This document shows positions 47,412 to 56,424 of a stretch of DNA of 64,000 nucleotides, piece by piece (the stretch's first letter is position 1; the number at the start of each line of letters is the position of its first letter). This DNA is from Saccharopolyspora erythraea NRRL 2338. Its GTDB lineage: Bacteria > Actinomycetota > Actinomycetes > Mycobacteriales > Pseudonocardiaceae. The translations under genes were made by a program, and so were the position numbers. Location: assembly GCF_000062885.1 (NCBI RefSeq), contig NC_009142.1:5693584-5757583 (forward strand), given 5' to 3'. Under the pieces are notes generated by a model, which worked only from the letters and a program-made list of their open reading frames with translations, was not told the origin of the DNA and made no database searches.

Positions 47412-47446
47412 CGGGAGCCCGGAGTCGTGTCGACCCCGGGCTCCCG
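47412..47446. terminator. Bidirectional terminator hairpin
   Basis: CGGGAGCCCGG (47412-47422) pairs with CCGGGCTCCCG (47436-47446) around 13 nt. It lies between the convergent VOC and transporter genes. Confidence 0.75.
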
Positions 47447-47498
47447 GTTCAGGAATGCGGCTCGAATGTCCGGTGCCGCGTGCTGGTGTGCGCTGGGC

Positions 47499-48821
47499 TC
47501 AGTCCAGTGAGGACTGCTTGGTCTCCTTGCTCAGCAGCAGGGCGAGCAGCGTGATCGACGCCATCGCCGCGAGGTAGACGCCGACCCAGCCGAGGCCGTA
47601 GCTGCTGGCGAGCCAGGTGGCGATGTAGGGCGCGACCGACGCACCGAGCAGTCCGGCGACGTTGTAGGCGACCGAGGCGCCGGTGTAGCGCACGGCGGTC
47701 GGGAACAGTTCCGGCAGCACCGCACCCATCGGACCGAACGTCATGCCCATCAGGCCGAGGCCCACCACCAGGAAGGACACGGTCGCCACGGTCGAGTTCG
47801 CCCCGAACCAGGGACCGAGCAGCAGGCCGAAGACGATGATGGCCGCCGTCGTCACGAGCAGTGTCGAGCGACGTCCGTAGCGGTCGGCCAGCACGCCGGC
47901 GACCGGTGTCGCCAGGGCGAAGAAGACCACGCCGATCAGCAGCATCACGAGGAACGCGGAGCGGTCGTAGCCAAGGCCCGTCTTCGCGGTCCCGTAGGAG
48001 AGGGAGAAGACGGTCATCAGGTAGAAGAGCACGTAGGTGGCGAGCATGATGAACGTGCCCAGCACCAGTGCCTTGAAGTCGGTGCGGAAGACCTGCGCCA
48101 GCGGCACCTTCGCCCGCTCGTCGCGCTCGACGACCTTGGCGAACGCCGGGGTCTCGTGCAGCGTCAGCCGCACCCACAGCCCGACCGCGACCAGCGCCGC
48201 CGACACCAGGAACGGCACCCGCCAGCCCCAGGCGAGGAAGGTCTGGTCGTCCATCACTTCCGACAGCAGCAGGAACAGCCCATTGGCGAAGAAGAACCCG
48301 ATCGGTGCACCGAGCTGCGGGAAGGTGCCGAAGAACGCGCGCCGGTTCGGCGGGGCGTTCTCGGTGGCCAGCAGGGCCGCGCCACCCCACTCGCCGCCGA
48401 GCCCGAGGCCCTGGCCGAAGCGGCACAGCGCCAGCAGCAGCGGCGCCACGATGCCGATCTGCTCGTAGCCGGGCAGCACGCCGATCACGACCGTGGAGAT
48501 GCCCATCGTCAGCAGTGAGGCGACGAGGGTGGACTTGCGGCCGATGCGGTCGCCGAAGTGGCCGAACAGCGCCGAGCCCAGCGGGCGGGCGACGAAGGCG
48601 ATCGCGAAGGTCGCCAGCGACTGCAGCGTCGCGGCCGTGGCGTCCCCCGCCGGGAAGAACATGTGGGGGAACACCAGGACAGCGGCGGTGGCGTAGACGT
48701 AGAAGTCGTAGAACTCGATCGAGGTTCCCGCGAGGCTGGCCACTACGACCTGGCGGGTCGAGTTCCGAGGAGCCTGGTCTGAGCTCTCCGCGTCCGGAGC
48801 GGGAGCGTGGCCGACAGCCAT
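47499..48821 (-). CDS. MHS-family MFS transporter (metabolite:H+ symporter)
   Basis: 440 residues, 12 predicted TM helices. ASLAGTSIEFYDFYVYATAA at the first helix and FGHFGDRIGRKSTLV between helices 2 and 3 are hallmarks of the metabolite:H+ symporter family (ShiA/ProP/KgtP relatives). RFGQGLGLGGEWGGAALL in helix 4-5 adds to this. Likely substrates are organic acids or compatible solutes. ATG 48821 is chosen over 48845 because AGGAGG lies 9 nt upstream. It stands alone as a transcription unit. Confidence 0.9.
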   Translation of the reverse strand: MAVGHAPAPDAESSDQAPRNSTRQVVVASLAGTSIEFYDFYVYATAAVLVFPHMFFPAGDATAATLQSLATFAIAFVARPLGSALFGHFGDRIGRKSTLVASLLTMGISTVVIGVLPGYEQIGIVAPLLLALCRFGQGLGLGGEWGGAALLATENAPPNRRAFFGTFPQLGAPIGFFFANGLFLLLSEVMDDQTFLAWGWRVPFLVSAALVAVGLWVRLTLHETPAFAKVVERDERAKVPLAQVFRTDFKALVLGTFIMLATYVLFYLMTVFSLSYGTAKTGLGYDRSAFLVMLLIGVVFFALATPVAGVLADRYGRRSTLLVTTAAIIVFGLLLGPWFGANSTVATVSFLVVGLGLMGMTFGPMGAVLPELFPTAVRYTGASVAYNVAGLLGASVAPYIATWLASSYGLGWVGVYLAAMASITLLALLLSKETKQSSLD

Positions 48822-49010
48822 GGTGCCGAACCTCCTGGGTAACACGATTGGTCGAACGAAACTCTAGCTGGCGGTGACCACGTACCGAGACCCGCCTCCC
48901 AAATCATGGGCGGGGAGGAAGCGGGAGGAGCGGGCGTGGCGGCGAAGCAGGTAGCGGGGGTGGAGGCGAAGGCAGCAGCCGGGGCGGAGACGGGGATCGA
49001 GGCGGGGTCG
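48822..49010. other. Promoter-side gap of the transporter
   Basis: Non-coding; it includes the transporter ribosome site and the start of a purine-rich strand bias that leads into the tandem repeat. No gene is supported. Confidence 0.35.
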
Positions 49011-49200
49011 GCGCGGAGGGCGGAGGCGGAGATGGAGACCACGCGGGGGCGGAGGCCGGACAGCGCGGACATCTGGTCGGCGCGGGGGCGGAGGTGGAGA
49101 CCACGCGGGGCGGAGGCCGGACAGCGCGGACATCTGGTCGGCGCGGAGGCGGAGGCGCTCGGGGCAGGGGCGGAGACCGCGCGGCGCTGGCGTTTGGTCG
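49011..49200. repeat. Degenerate tandem repeat, about 60-69 bp unit, three copies
   Basis: Units at 49011-49079, 49080-49140 and 49141-49200 share GCGCGGxGGCGGAGG and a closing TGGTCG. The first two share GGAGACCACGCGGGG and GGACAGCGCGGACATCTGG. The plus strand is strongly G-rich over 48.9-49.4 kb. Open frames on both strands here are low-complexity artefacts. The rest of the gap to 49674 holds no supported gene. Confidence 0.75.
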
Positions 49201-49674
49201 GCGCGGGGACGCCCCGCGGCCTTCAGCGCGGCGGCGCCGGCATAGGTGCAGGTCCGTGCGGTAGGGCGGGCCGAGGGGCTGTGGCGACCGGCGGGCGGTA
49301 GGGGGAGAAGGGCTTAGCCGTTGGACAGGCGTGCGCTGGGCGGATAGGACGCGGCGGAGGGGCGCGAGCGGAGGCGTCCGCATGGGGAGCGCCCTTGGCC
49401 GGATGGAGAGGTGGCGTGGGCGGCTTGACATGCCGTGAGCGACCGGGGCGGCCGTGTGCGTCGCTTGGCCCGCATCGTGGGCAGGACGTCGGATAGGGCG
49501 CAAACGGCGCACTCGGCAACCCCAGGGCGAGCCGGCGCTGTGCCGGCATCCGGGATGTGGGATGCCGACACGGCACCGGGCGAGAGGCGCGCGGGTGGTC
49601 GCAGGCGCTGGTCGCCGGCGACGAATGGTCTCGGGAAGCGTGGCGACCGGGGCGCTGTTCGGCGCACCCGGACG

Positions 49675-50493
49675 TCAGCGGGCGAGGAAGTCGGCGAGCA
49701 GGCCGGTGAGGTGAGCCGGGGCGTCCTCCTGCACGAGGTGGCCCGCGTCGTCGATCAGCTCCAGGCGGGCGCCGGGGATCTGTTGTCCCAGTCGGGTGCC
49801 GCGTTCGGCGGGCAGCCAGCTGTCCTCGCGCCCCCATGCGATGAGGACGGGGCAGTCCAGGTCGCCGTAGCGGTCTTCGACCTCCTGCGTGTGACGCTCG
49901 TCGGCCTGGGCGATCTGGCGGTAGAAGGCGGGCTGGCCGGTCTCCCCCAGCCAGGGCTCGGTGAGGGCGTCGAGCGTGGGCGGCGGGAGTTCGTGGTGCG
50001 CGGCTGTGGCGATGTAGCGGCGCACCAGCGCCTCGTGCAGGTGTGGCGGCAGGGCTTCGAAGACGTCGGCGTTGTCGTGCACGAGCCGGAAGAAGCCCGA
50101 GCCCCAGGGCCGGAGGCTGACCGCGTCGACGAGCACGAACCGCTCATACCGGACACCGTCGAGCAGTGCGCTCCGCAGGGAGACCGCTCCGCCGAAGTCG
50201 TGCGCGACGACGGCCGGCGAGCGCAGGCCCCAGTGCTCCAGCAGGCCGGTGAAGACCTCCTGTTGCGCCGCGAGCGAGACGTCCTGCCCGGCGCGCTTCT
50301 CCGAGAGGCCGTAGCCGGGCATGTCCCAGACGTAGACGCGGTGTCGTGTCGCGAGTCCAGCGGCCACGTCGCGCCAGACGTAGGACGAGAACGGCGTGCC
50401 GTGCAGCAGGACCACGGGCGACCCCTCGCCGAAGCTCGCCCATCGCACCTCGCCGTGCGGCGAGTCGTGGCTCTCGGTCAGCTTCCAGCCCAT
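49675..50493 (-). CDS. Alpha/beta hydrolase, haloalkane dehalogenase-like
   Basis: 272 residues from ATG 50493 (GGAGG 7 nt upstream; the ATG at 50526 is less likely). HGTPFSSYVWR is the oxyanion-hole region. AHDFGGAVSL places Asp rather than Ser at the nucleophile elbow, as in haloalkane and haloacetate dehalogenases and epoxide hydrolases. WGREDSWLP and DDAGHLVQED give the acid and His. The substrate is unknown. It diverges from a CGNR-type regulator with shared repeat motifs between them, suggesting control by that regulator. Confidence 0.82.
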   Translation of the reverse strand: MGWKLTESHDSPHGEVRWASFGEGSPVVLLHGTPFSSYVWRDVAAGLATRHRVYVWDMPGYGLSEKRAGQDVSLAAQQEVFTGLLEHWGLRSPAVVAHDFGGAVSLRSALLDGVRYERFVLVDAVSLRPWGSGFFRLVHDNADVFEALPPHLHEALVRRYIATAAHHELPPPTLDALTEPWLGETGQPAFYRQIAQADERHTQEVEDRYGDLDCPVLIAWGREDSWLPAERGTRLGQQIPGARLELIDDAGHLVQEDAPAHLTGLLADFLAR

Positions 50494-50504
50494 CTCAGCA
50501 CCTC

Positions 50505-50540
50505 CGTTACCGTCTAATGCGTTCAAGCAGTAACGTTACC
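50505..50540. promoter_or_regulatory. Putative operator pair between hydrolase and CGNR regulator
   Basis: CGTTACC occurs at 50505-50511 and again at 50534-50540. The second lies in a perfect palindrome GTAACGTTAC (50530-50539). The two lie about three helical turns apart in the short gap between the divergent genes, a layout fitting an autoregulated pair. Confidence 0.5.
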
Positions 50541-50571
50541 ATCAATCGAGCCTAGTTGGTAAAGTGAGCTC

Positions 50572-51102
50572 GTGGCATACGACCGGCCTGCCGCGCCCGA
50601 CGCGCTCGGGACGATCGAGGCGTTCTGCAACTCCGCTCGCTTCCTCTACGACGAGGACGCCTTCCTGACGGTGGACGGCACCGCTCGGTGGCTTCGCGAG
50701 CACGGCCGCTCAGCGGTCGGGCTGGACGACCGCAAGAGGCAACAGCTCGTCCGGCTGCGCGAAGCGATCCGCGAGCACGTCGAGTCGGGTCAGGAGTCCG
50801 GGACGCTCAACGAGTTCGCGCGGAAGGTGCTGGGGCCACCGCGATGGGACGATGCGGGGAACGCGGAGATCCCGGTCAACGGAGAGTCCGTTGTGGACAG
50901 GCTTGCGGGGGAACTGCTTTCGGTGCTGTTCGTCGAGGAACTGACCGGGCGGCGGGGAAGGCTGAAGGTCTGCCGCTCTGGCGACTGCCGTTGGCTGTTC
51001 TACGACCGTTCACCGGCCAACAACAGCGTGTGGTGCAGCATGAGCATCTGCGGTGCCCGCCACAAGATGCGCTCGTACCGGAAGCGGGCCGAGGGCAAGT
51101 AG
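50572..51102 (+). CDS. CGNR zinc-finger (ABATE-type) regulator
   Basis: 176 residues from GTG 50572. The N-terminal stress-sensing-like region has FCNSARFLYD and WLREHG. The C-terminal zinc finger reads CRSGDCRWLFYDRSPANN and WCSMSICGARHKMRSY, the CGNR motif with Ala-for-Asn variation (CGAR). Such proteins are putative transcription regulators in actinobacteria. It is divergent from the hydrolase, with palindromic repeats between them. Confidence 0.88.
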   Translation: MAYDRPAAPDALGTIEAFCNSARFLYDEDAFLTVDGTARWLREHGRSAVGLDDRKRQQLVRLREAIREHVESGQESGTLNEFARKVLGPPRWDDAGNAEIPVNGESVVDRLAGELLSVLFVEELTGRRGRLKVCRSGDCRWLFYDRSPANNSVWCSMSICGARHKMRSYRKRAEGK

Positions 51103-51129
51103 AGTCACGAACCCAGCGGGCCGCTGCGG

Positions 51130-52062
51130 CTATGCCGCCGGGTCGAGGTTGCCGAAGCGGGCCACGTAGTGCCAGACGCGCTTGAGCGCCTGCTGGTCGT
51201 GGTGGCCGGTGCGGGCCGCGTCGCCGAGGGTGCGAGGTGTCAGGCGTCCGTGCTCGGCCAGGGAGAGGCCGAGGTCGACGTACTGCTGACCGCGGTAGTC
51301 GGGGTGCCGCCGCAGTTCTTCTGTCCTCAGGGAGAAACCGGGGTGCCACTCGATGCGGCAGGCCAGCCCGGTGGCCGCCCGCTCGACGTTGGTGCCGCGG
51401 TAGCTGGGGTCGAGCACGATCGCTTCGACGTCACGCGCGAGGTCGAGCGGGCCGTGGACGTGTGCCTCGATGTAGTCGTCGAGCGGGTCGCGGCGGTCGG
51501 CGCGGGCGGTGTCGATCAGTGCCGAAAGGCGTTGCGCCACGCCGAAGTCCGTCGGCTCGAACACGCTGTCGGGGTGGCAGAAGGTCGTGCGTTCCAGGAC
51601 CGCCGGCGATAGACGCACGTGACAGGAGCCGAACCGCGGCGATCCGCCTACTGCGCGGCGGCGGAAGTTCAGCGACCCGTACTTCGGACGCTGCTCCGCT
51701 GCGGCGTGGTCGTAGGCACCGGCGAAGATGCGGCTTTCCCATCGCCAGCGGTCGCCGCCGGGGTGGGCGGTCAGCCCGCCGTTGCTGGTTCCGGTTTCGA
51801 ACTGCGAGCGGTACAGGCCGTCGCGCACCATCGCGTCGATGACCGGGATGCCGCCCACGAGCCGGTCGGGGTGGAAGTGCAGCGTCACCGGTGGTGGATC
51901 GTCGACCGGGCCGCCTTCGGCGCGCCCGGCGACGTGGGCGATCGCCCGCTCCCAGGCAGAACCGTCACGAGCCAGCCGCGAAGATCCACGCACCGGACCA
52001 CCCCGATCCACGTCGCGACAGCAGTGGGCGCACCGTGGTGAGCGGTGCCCTCGCTCGGACAC
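51130..52062 (-). CDS. DUF3626 protein
   Basis: 310 residues from GTG 52062. The family landmarks VTLHFHPDR, YRSQFETGTSNGGLTA, RPKYGSLNFRR, FGSCHVRL and TTFCHPDSVFEP are all in order. DUF3626 proteins resemble toxin-like or enzyme-like single-domain proteins, but their function is unknown. It converges with the CGNR gene. The first 45 residues are variable and the start is uncertain. Confidence 0.88.
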   Translation of the reverse strand: MSERGHRSPRCAHCCRDVDRGGPVRGSSRLARDGSAWERAIAHVAGRAEGGPVDDPPPVTLHFHPDRLVGGIPVIDAMVRDGLYRSQFETGTSNGGLTAHPGGDRWRWESRIFAGAYDHAAAEQRPKYGSLNFRRRAVGGSPRFGSCHVRLSPAVLERTTFCHPDSVFEPTDFGVAQRLSALIDTARADRRDPLDDYIEAHVHGPLDLARDVEAIVLDPSYRGTNVERAATGLACRIEWHPGFSLRTEELRRHPDYRGQQYVDLGLSLAEHGRLTPRTLGDAARTGHHDQQALKRVWHYVARFGNLDPAA

Positions 52063-52078
52063 CGCTCACCACGTTCGG

Positions 52079-54442
52079 TCACACCACGGCCTGGTCGGAC
52101 TCCCGGCCGCGCTCGGCGCCGCGCACTGGAAGCGCCTCAAACGCCGCGGGCGGGTCCTGCCACAACGGCGCCGAGACGCCGTCTCGGATGGCCTGCCAGA
52201 CCCGTTGCGGGGTGGCAGGCATGTCGATGTGGCGGACTCCGAGGTGCTTGACGGCGTCGACCACGGCGTTCTGCACCGCCGGCGTCGCGCCGATGGTCGC
52301 CGCCTCACCGATTCCCTTGGCGCCCAACGGGTTCAGCGGTGTCGGCGTCTCGGTGCTGGAAACCTCCAGTGCCGGCACGTCCGCCGCGGACGGCACCGCG
52401 TAGTCGGCCAGGGTCGCGGTCTGGGGGTTGCCCTCGTCGTCGTAGGACATGTGCTCCCACAGCGCCTGCGCCATGCCCTGCACCACCCCGCCGTGCTGCT
52501 GGCCGCGCACGATGAGCGGGTTGAGCACCCGCCCGCAGTCGTCGACGGCGATGTGGCGCAGCGGGCGCACGAGTCCGGTCTCGATGTCGACCTCGACGAC
52601 CGAGACGTGCGCGCCGAACGGGAAGGTCGCTCCGCCCGGTTCGAAGTCGGCGTGCTCGGCGAGCGCACCGCCGTCGGCCGACGCCGCCTGCACCAGCTCC
52701 TGCCAGCTCACCTTCGCCGCCGGTGCGCCCGCGACGCCGAGGCCGTCGCCGGTCGGCTCGATGTCCTCGACGGCGGCCTCCAGCCGTGCTGCGGCCAGCT
52801 CCCTGGCCCGCCGCAGCACCAGTTCGCCCGCTTCCCGCACCGCGCTGCCGCCGAGTTGCAGCGAGCGGGAGCCGCCGGTGCCCTCGCCCCGCGCCACGGT
52901 CGCGGTGTCGGACTGGACGAACTCGATCGACTCCATCGGGATGCCCAGCAGGTCGTTGACGATCATCGCGAACGACGTCGCGTGCCCCTGGCCGTGCGAG
53001 GAGGTGCCGACCTTGATCGTGGCGCGGCCGTCGTCGTGCACCTCGACCTCGGCGTACTCGCCGCCACCGCCGCCGGTGATCTCGACGTAGCTGCTCACGC
53101 CGATGCCCAGCAGTCGGGTCTCCCCCGCCTCGATGCGGCGTGCCTGCTCGGCGCGCAGCGCCTCGTAGCCCACCAGCCGCAGGGCCTCGGTGAGCGGCAG
53201 GTCGTAGTCGCCGCTGTCGTACTCGGTGCCGACGGCGGTCTTGTACGGGAAGACGTCGTTGGCCAGGAAGTTCTTGCGCCGCAGTGCGACGGGGTCCATG
53301 TCGAGTTCGGTGGCGGCCAAGTCCATCATGCGTTCGAGCATGGCCGCCGCCTCGGGACGTCCGGCCCCGCGGAACGCGCCGACCGGGGTCGTGTTGGTCA
53401 GCGCGGCGATCGCGTCGTAGGCGATCCGGGGGATGTTGTAGACGCCCTGGGCCATCGAGCGGGTCGAGCCCATCGCCAGCAGGCCGTTGAACCCGGCGTA
53501 GGCGCCGCAGTCGCCGACGACGCGGCAGCGCAGGCCGACGATCTCGCCGTCGCGCCGCAGACCCAGCTCGGCGTACTGCACCTGGCCGCGGCCGTGCGGC
53601 ATGCCCTGCATGTTCTCCGAGCGGGTCTCGACCCACTTGGCCGGACGTCCGAGCCTGCGCGCGATGCCGATGACGACGGCGTGTTCGGCGCCGAGCCCGG
53701 CCTTGCCGCCGAAGGCACCGCCGACGTGCGGGGCGATGACGCGCACCCGTTCCGGTGCGATGCCGAACGCCCCGGCGACGCCGTCGCGCAACGCGTGCGG
53801 CATCTGCGTCGACACGTGCACCGTCAGGTCGTGGTCGTCGTCCGGTCCGCCGGGCACCGCCGTGACGGCGTTGCCCTCCATCGGCACCACGGCGACCCGC
53901 TGGTTCTCGATCCGGGCGCGGACCACGACGTCGGCGCCGTCGAGCACCTCGGCCCCGGCGGAGTCCCGCTCGCCGGCGGCGATGTTGGAGCCCAGGTCCG
54001 GGAACTGCGTCGGCGCGTCGGGCGCCAGCGCCGCCTCCGGGTCGGCCACCGCGGGCAGCGGCTCGTAGTCGACGTCGACCAGTTCCAGCGCGTCGGTCAC
54101 CGCCGCGCTGCTCTCGCCGACCACCGCGACGACCGGCTCGCCGACGAAGCGGACCCGGTCGGTGGCCAGCGCGGGCCGTGCGCACTGCGCATTGACCACG
54201 ATGAACGGCGGCGGCACCGGAAGGTCCAGGTCCGCGGCCGTGTAGACGGCGACGATGCCGGGAGCCGACCCCGCGGCCTCGGTGTCGATCGACGTGATGA
54301 GCGCGTGTGCCAGGGGTGAGCGCACGAAACCGACGTGCACCAGGCCCTCGACGTCCAGGTTGCCGACGTAGCTGCCTCGTCCGTGCAGCAGATCAGGGTC
54401 CTCGACCCTGGGGACCTCGTTACCGAGCAGTGATCCCACCAT
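52079..54442 (-). CDS. Molybdopterin-binding large subunit of a xanthine dehydrogenase/CO dehydrogenase-type hydroxylase (orphan)
   Basis: 787 residues. The N-terminal a/b hammerhead (VEDPDLLHGRGSYVGNL) leads into the molybdenum-cofactor domain with HVGGAFGGKAG, GAFRGAGRPEA and a C-terminal GAKGIGEAA holding the expected catalytic Glu. The CO-dehydrogenase-specific Cys loop (AYRCSFR) is not present, so a xanthine/aldehyde oxidase-like hydroxylase is more likely. The FAD and 2Fe-2S subunits usually encoded beside it are absent here. Partners must be elsewhere, or the gene is an orphan. Confidence 0.9.
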   Translation of the reverse strand: MVGSLLGNEVPRVEDPDLLHGRGSYVGNLDVEGLVHVGFVRSPLAHALITSIDTEAAGSAPGIVAVYTAADLDLPVPPPFIVVNAQCARPALATDRVRFVGEPVVAVVGESSAAVTDALELVDVDYEPLPAVADPEAALAPDAPTQFPDLGSNIAAGERDSAGAEVLDGADVVVRARIENQRVAVVPMEGNAVTAVPGGPDDDHDLTVHVSTQMPHALRDGVAGAFGIAPERVRVIAPHVGGAFGGKAGLGAEHAVVIGIARRLGRPAKWVETRSENMQGMPHGRGQVQYAELGLRRDGEIVGLRCRVVGDCGAYAGFNGLLAMGSTRSMAQGVYNIPRIAYDAIAALTNTTPVGAFRGAGRPEAAAMLERMMDLAATELDMDPVALRRKNFLANDVFPYKTAVGTEYDSGDYDLPLTEALRLVGYEALRAEQARRIEAGETRLLGIGVSSYVEITGGGGGEYAEVEVHDDGRATIKVGTSSHGQGHATSFAMIVNDLLGIPMESIEFVQSDTATVARGEGTGGSRSLQLGGSAVREAGELVLRRARELAAARLEAAVEDIEPTGDGLGVAGAPAAKVSWQELVQAASADGGALAEHADFEPGGATFPFGAHVSVVEVDIETGLVRPLRHIAVDDCGRVLNPLIVRGQQHGGVVQGMAQALWEHMSYDDEGNPQTATLADYAVPSAADVPALEVSSTETPTPLNPLGAKGIGEAATIGATPAVQNAVVDAVKHLGVRHIDMPATPQRVWQAIRDGVSAPLWQDPPAAFEALPVRGAERGRESDQAVV

Positions 54443-54494
54443 GGCACGAGCCTATCCGCGCCGAGCGCCGCGAGCACGGCTTCCGGGGTGATCT

Positions 54495-55886
54495 TCAGGC
54501 TGAGGCGACCTCGACTTCCGGCGTGTGCTGGAGCAGCGGTTCGGCCTCGGTGAAGGCCAGCGGCTCGGGCATCTCGTAGCGCGGGCGGACGTGGCTGAGC
54601 TCGCGGTGCGCGCGCACCAGGCTCGCGAAGTCGCGGGGGTAGGCGCGCTGGTCGACGCCCAGCAGCGTCCCGGACTTCCTGGCTCTGGCGGCCAGTTCCC
54701 GCCAGGACCGGATGCCGGTGAGTCCGATCGACTCCATGCCGTGGGAGAACAGCATGATCCGGATCTCGTCGTAGGTGCGGGCGGTGTCGATGTAGGAGAG
54801 CAGGGCGTCGTGCGAGCCTTCGGCGTTGAACGACATCCAGAACGGCACGGACCCGGTCCGCAACGTCCACCACGGTTCCATCAGCAGGAAGCACTCGGCG
54901 AGCAGCCGGTTGCCGGGCATGCCGCGCCGGTCGTACCACTGCCGGTAGAGGTCGGCCACGACCGGGCTCAGCAGTTCGGGTTCGGCGAAGCTCAGGCGCC
55001 GCAGGCCGAAACCCTCCTGGCGGGCGAACTCGGTGACGCTGTCCAGCAGCGCCGGGTCGAAGCCCCATTCCGCCTCGGGTGCCTCGCCGTCGGGTTCGGG
55101 CGGGTCCCAGCTCGTGCGTCCGGCGCCGTAGCGCTTGAGCATGCGCGCCACGCGGGGCCCGCCGCGGTGGTACTCGTCGGCGGTGGCTCCGCCCAGCGCG
55201 CCGAACTGGAACAGGTGGCGGTCGCCGACTCGCGTGACGGGCCACTGCAGCCCGCACTCGGCGGTGACCACGATGCCGCCGGGCGCCAGGTGGTCGCGGA
55301 TGAAGCGCCGGTAGGCCAGCGGCAGCCGCTGCCACTTGACCCGGAAGTACGACATGCCGGCGATCATCAGCCGGTCCTGGTTCGGGTCGTGCATGTGGTG
55401 CAGCACCAGGTCGGAGTTGGCCGCCAGCAGCGCCCTGCCGGGTTCGGTGCCCGCGGCGAGCTCGCCGCGCGCGTCGTCGCGGTCCACTCCCCTGCGCCGC
55501 ACCGGGATCAGCAGCGTCTGGGGCAGCCACGGCGCGTCGAGCGCGGCGGCCAGGTGGATCAGCGCACCGTTGGACGAGCCGACGAAGATCACCGGGTAGC
55601 GGCGTTTCGGGTAGTGGCCGGTGATCCAGCCCGCGACGGCCTCCGCGTCGATCTCGCCGACGCGGTCGCGGGGCACCGCCTCGCCCACGCCGCTGAACGC
55701 GTACGCCTGTTCGGCGAGCCGCCTGGGCAGGTGGTTGACCGTGCCGAGGGCCGCCGACAGCACCGGCTCCAGCGCCGGGGGCGCCTGTCCGATCGCGGGG
55801 ACGTCCGCACCGGCCAGGAACCGGGACAGCGCGCGCAGCATCCCGGTGGCGGAGTCGAACGAAGCGACCGCGCGTCCTGGTTTCAT
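54495..55886 (-). CDS. Unrecognised protein with an alpha/beta-hydrolase-like GSSNG motif
   Basis: 463 residues, well-formed coding sequence ending close to the hydroxylase gene. FVGSSNGALIHLAAALDAPW contains a GxSxG nucleophile-elbow pattern near residue 103. GGIVVTAECGLQWPV and PFWMSFNAEGSHDAL lie further on. No TM segment or signal peptide is seen. I do not recognise the family. A hydrolase-like fold is only a suggestion. It sits 52 bp before the molybdoenzyme gene start and reads in the same direction. Confidence 0.6.
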   Translation of the reverse strand: MKPGRAVASFDSATGMLRALSRFLAGADVPAIGQAPPALEPVLSAALGTVNHLPRRLAEQAYAFSGVGEAVPRDRVGEIDAEAVAGWITGHYPKRRYPVIFVGSSNGALIHLAAALDAPWLPQTLLIPVRRRGVDRDDARGELAAGTEPGRALLAANSDLVLHHMHDPNQDRLMIAGMSYFRVKWQRLPLAYRRFIRDHLAPGGIVVTAECGLQWPVTRVGDRHLFQFGALGGATADEYHRGGPRVARMLKRYGAGRTSWDPPEPDGEAPEAEWGFDPALLDSVTEFARQEGFGLRRLSFAEPELLSPVVADLYRQWYDRRGMPGNRLLAECFLLMEPWWTLRTGSVPFWMSFNAEGSHDALLSYIDTARTYDEIRIMLFSHGMESIGLTGIRSWRELAARARKSGTLLGVDQRAYPRDFASLVRAHRELSHVRPRYEMPEPLAFTEAEPLLQHTPEVEVASA

Positions 55887-56002
55887 GCAGCCTCCTCGCC
55901 TGCCACCGAGGACCTGGTCACCGCGTGACCGGGCGGTGATCCTCCGGAAGCCACCTCAGTACCCGGTACGCGGCGGTTCCACACATCGCCCGAACGCGAG
56001 TG

Positions 56003-56410
56003 CTACGAACCGGGGACGAGTTCGGCCAGCAGGTCGCGGACGCGGCGGTCGATGTCGTCGCGGATGGCGCGGACCTCGTCGACGCTCTTGCCCGCGGGGT
56101 CGGTGAATTCCCAGTCCAGGTAGCGCTTGCCGGGGAAGACGGGGCAGGCGTCACCGCAGCCCATGGTGATCACCACGTCGGCGGCTTCGACGGCGTCGGT
56201 GGTCAGCTTCTTGGGGATTTCGGCTGTGAGGTCGAGTCCGAGTTCGCCCATGGCGGTCAGGACGGCGGGGTTGACGGTCTCGGCCGGAGCGGATCCGGCG
56301 GAGCGCACGGCTATCTCGCCTCGGGCGTGGTGCTGCAGGAGTGCGGCGGCCATCTGGGAACGTCCGGCGTTGTGCACGCAGACGAACAGGACTTCAGGGG
56401 TGTGGGACAC
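56003..56410 (-). CDS. arsC: Arsenate reductase (LMW-phosphatase type)
   Basis: 135 residues from GTG 56410 (GGAG upstream). The P-loop VCVHNAGRSQMAAAL near the N-terminus and GCGDACPVFPGKRYLDWEF later carry the nucleophilic Cys and the resolving Cys pair of thioredoxin- or mycothiol-linked ArsC. It reduces arsenate to arsenite, which Acr3 then exports. Third gene of a leftward arsR-acr3-arsC operon, 14 bp after acr3. Confidence 0.93.
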   Translation of the reverse strand: MSHTPEVLFVCVHNAGRSQMAAALLQHHARGEIAVRSAGSAPAETVNPAVLTAMGELGLDLTAEIPKKLTTDAVEAADVVITMGCGDACPVFPGKRYLDWEFTDPAGKSVDEVRAIRDDIDRRVRDLLAELVPGS

Positions 56411-56424
56411 GGTCGCTCCAGGAT

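Noticed and set aside
48864-49512. Open frames on both strands in the 48.9-49.5 kb gap
   Set aside because: Low-complexity Pro/Arg or Gly/Ala content created by the G-rich tandem repeat.
51728-54319. 863-residue plus-strand frame
   Set aside because: It is the antisense shadow of the molybdopterin hydroxylase gene, whose motifs are clear on the minus strand.
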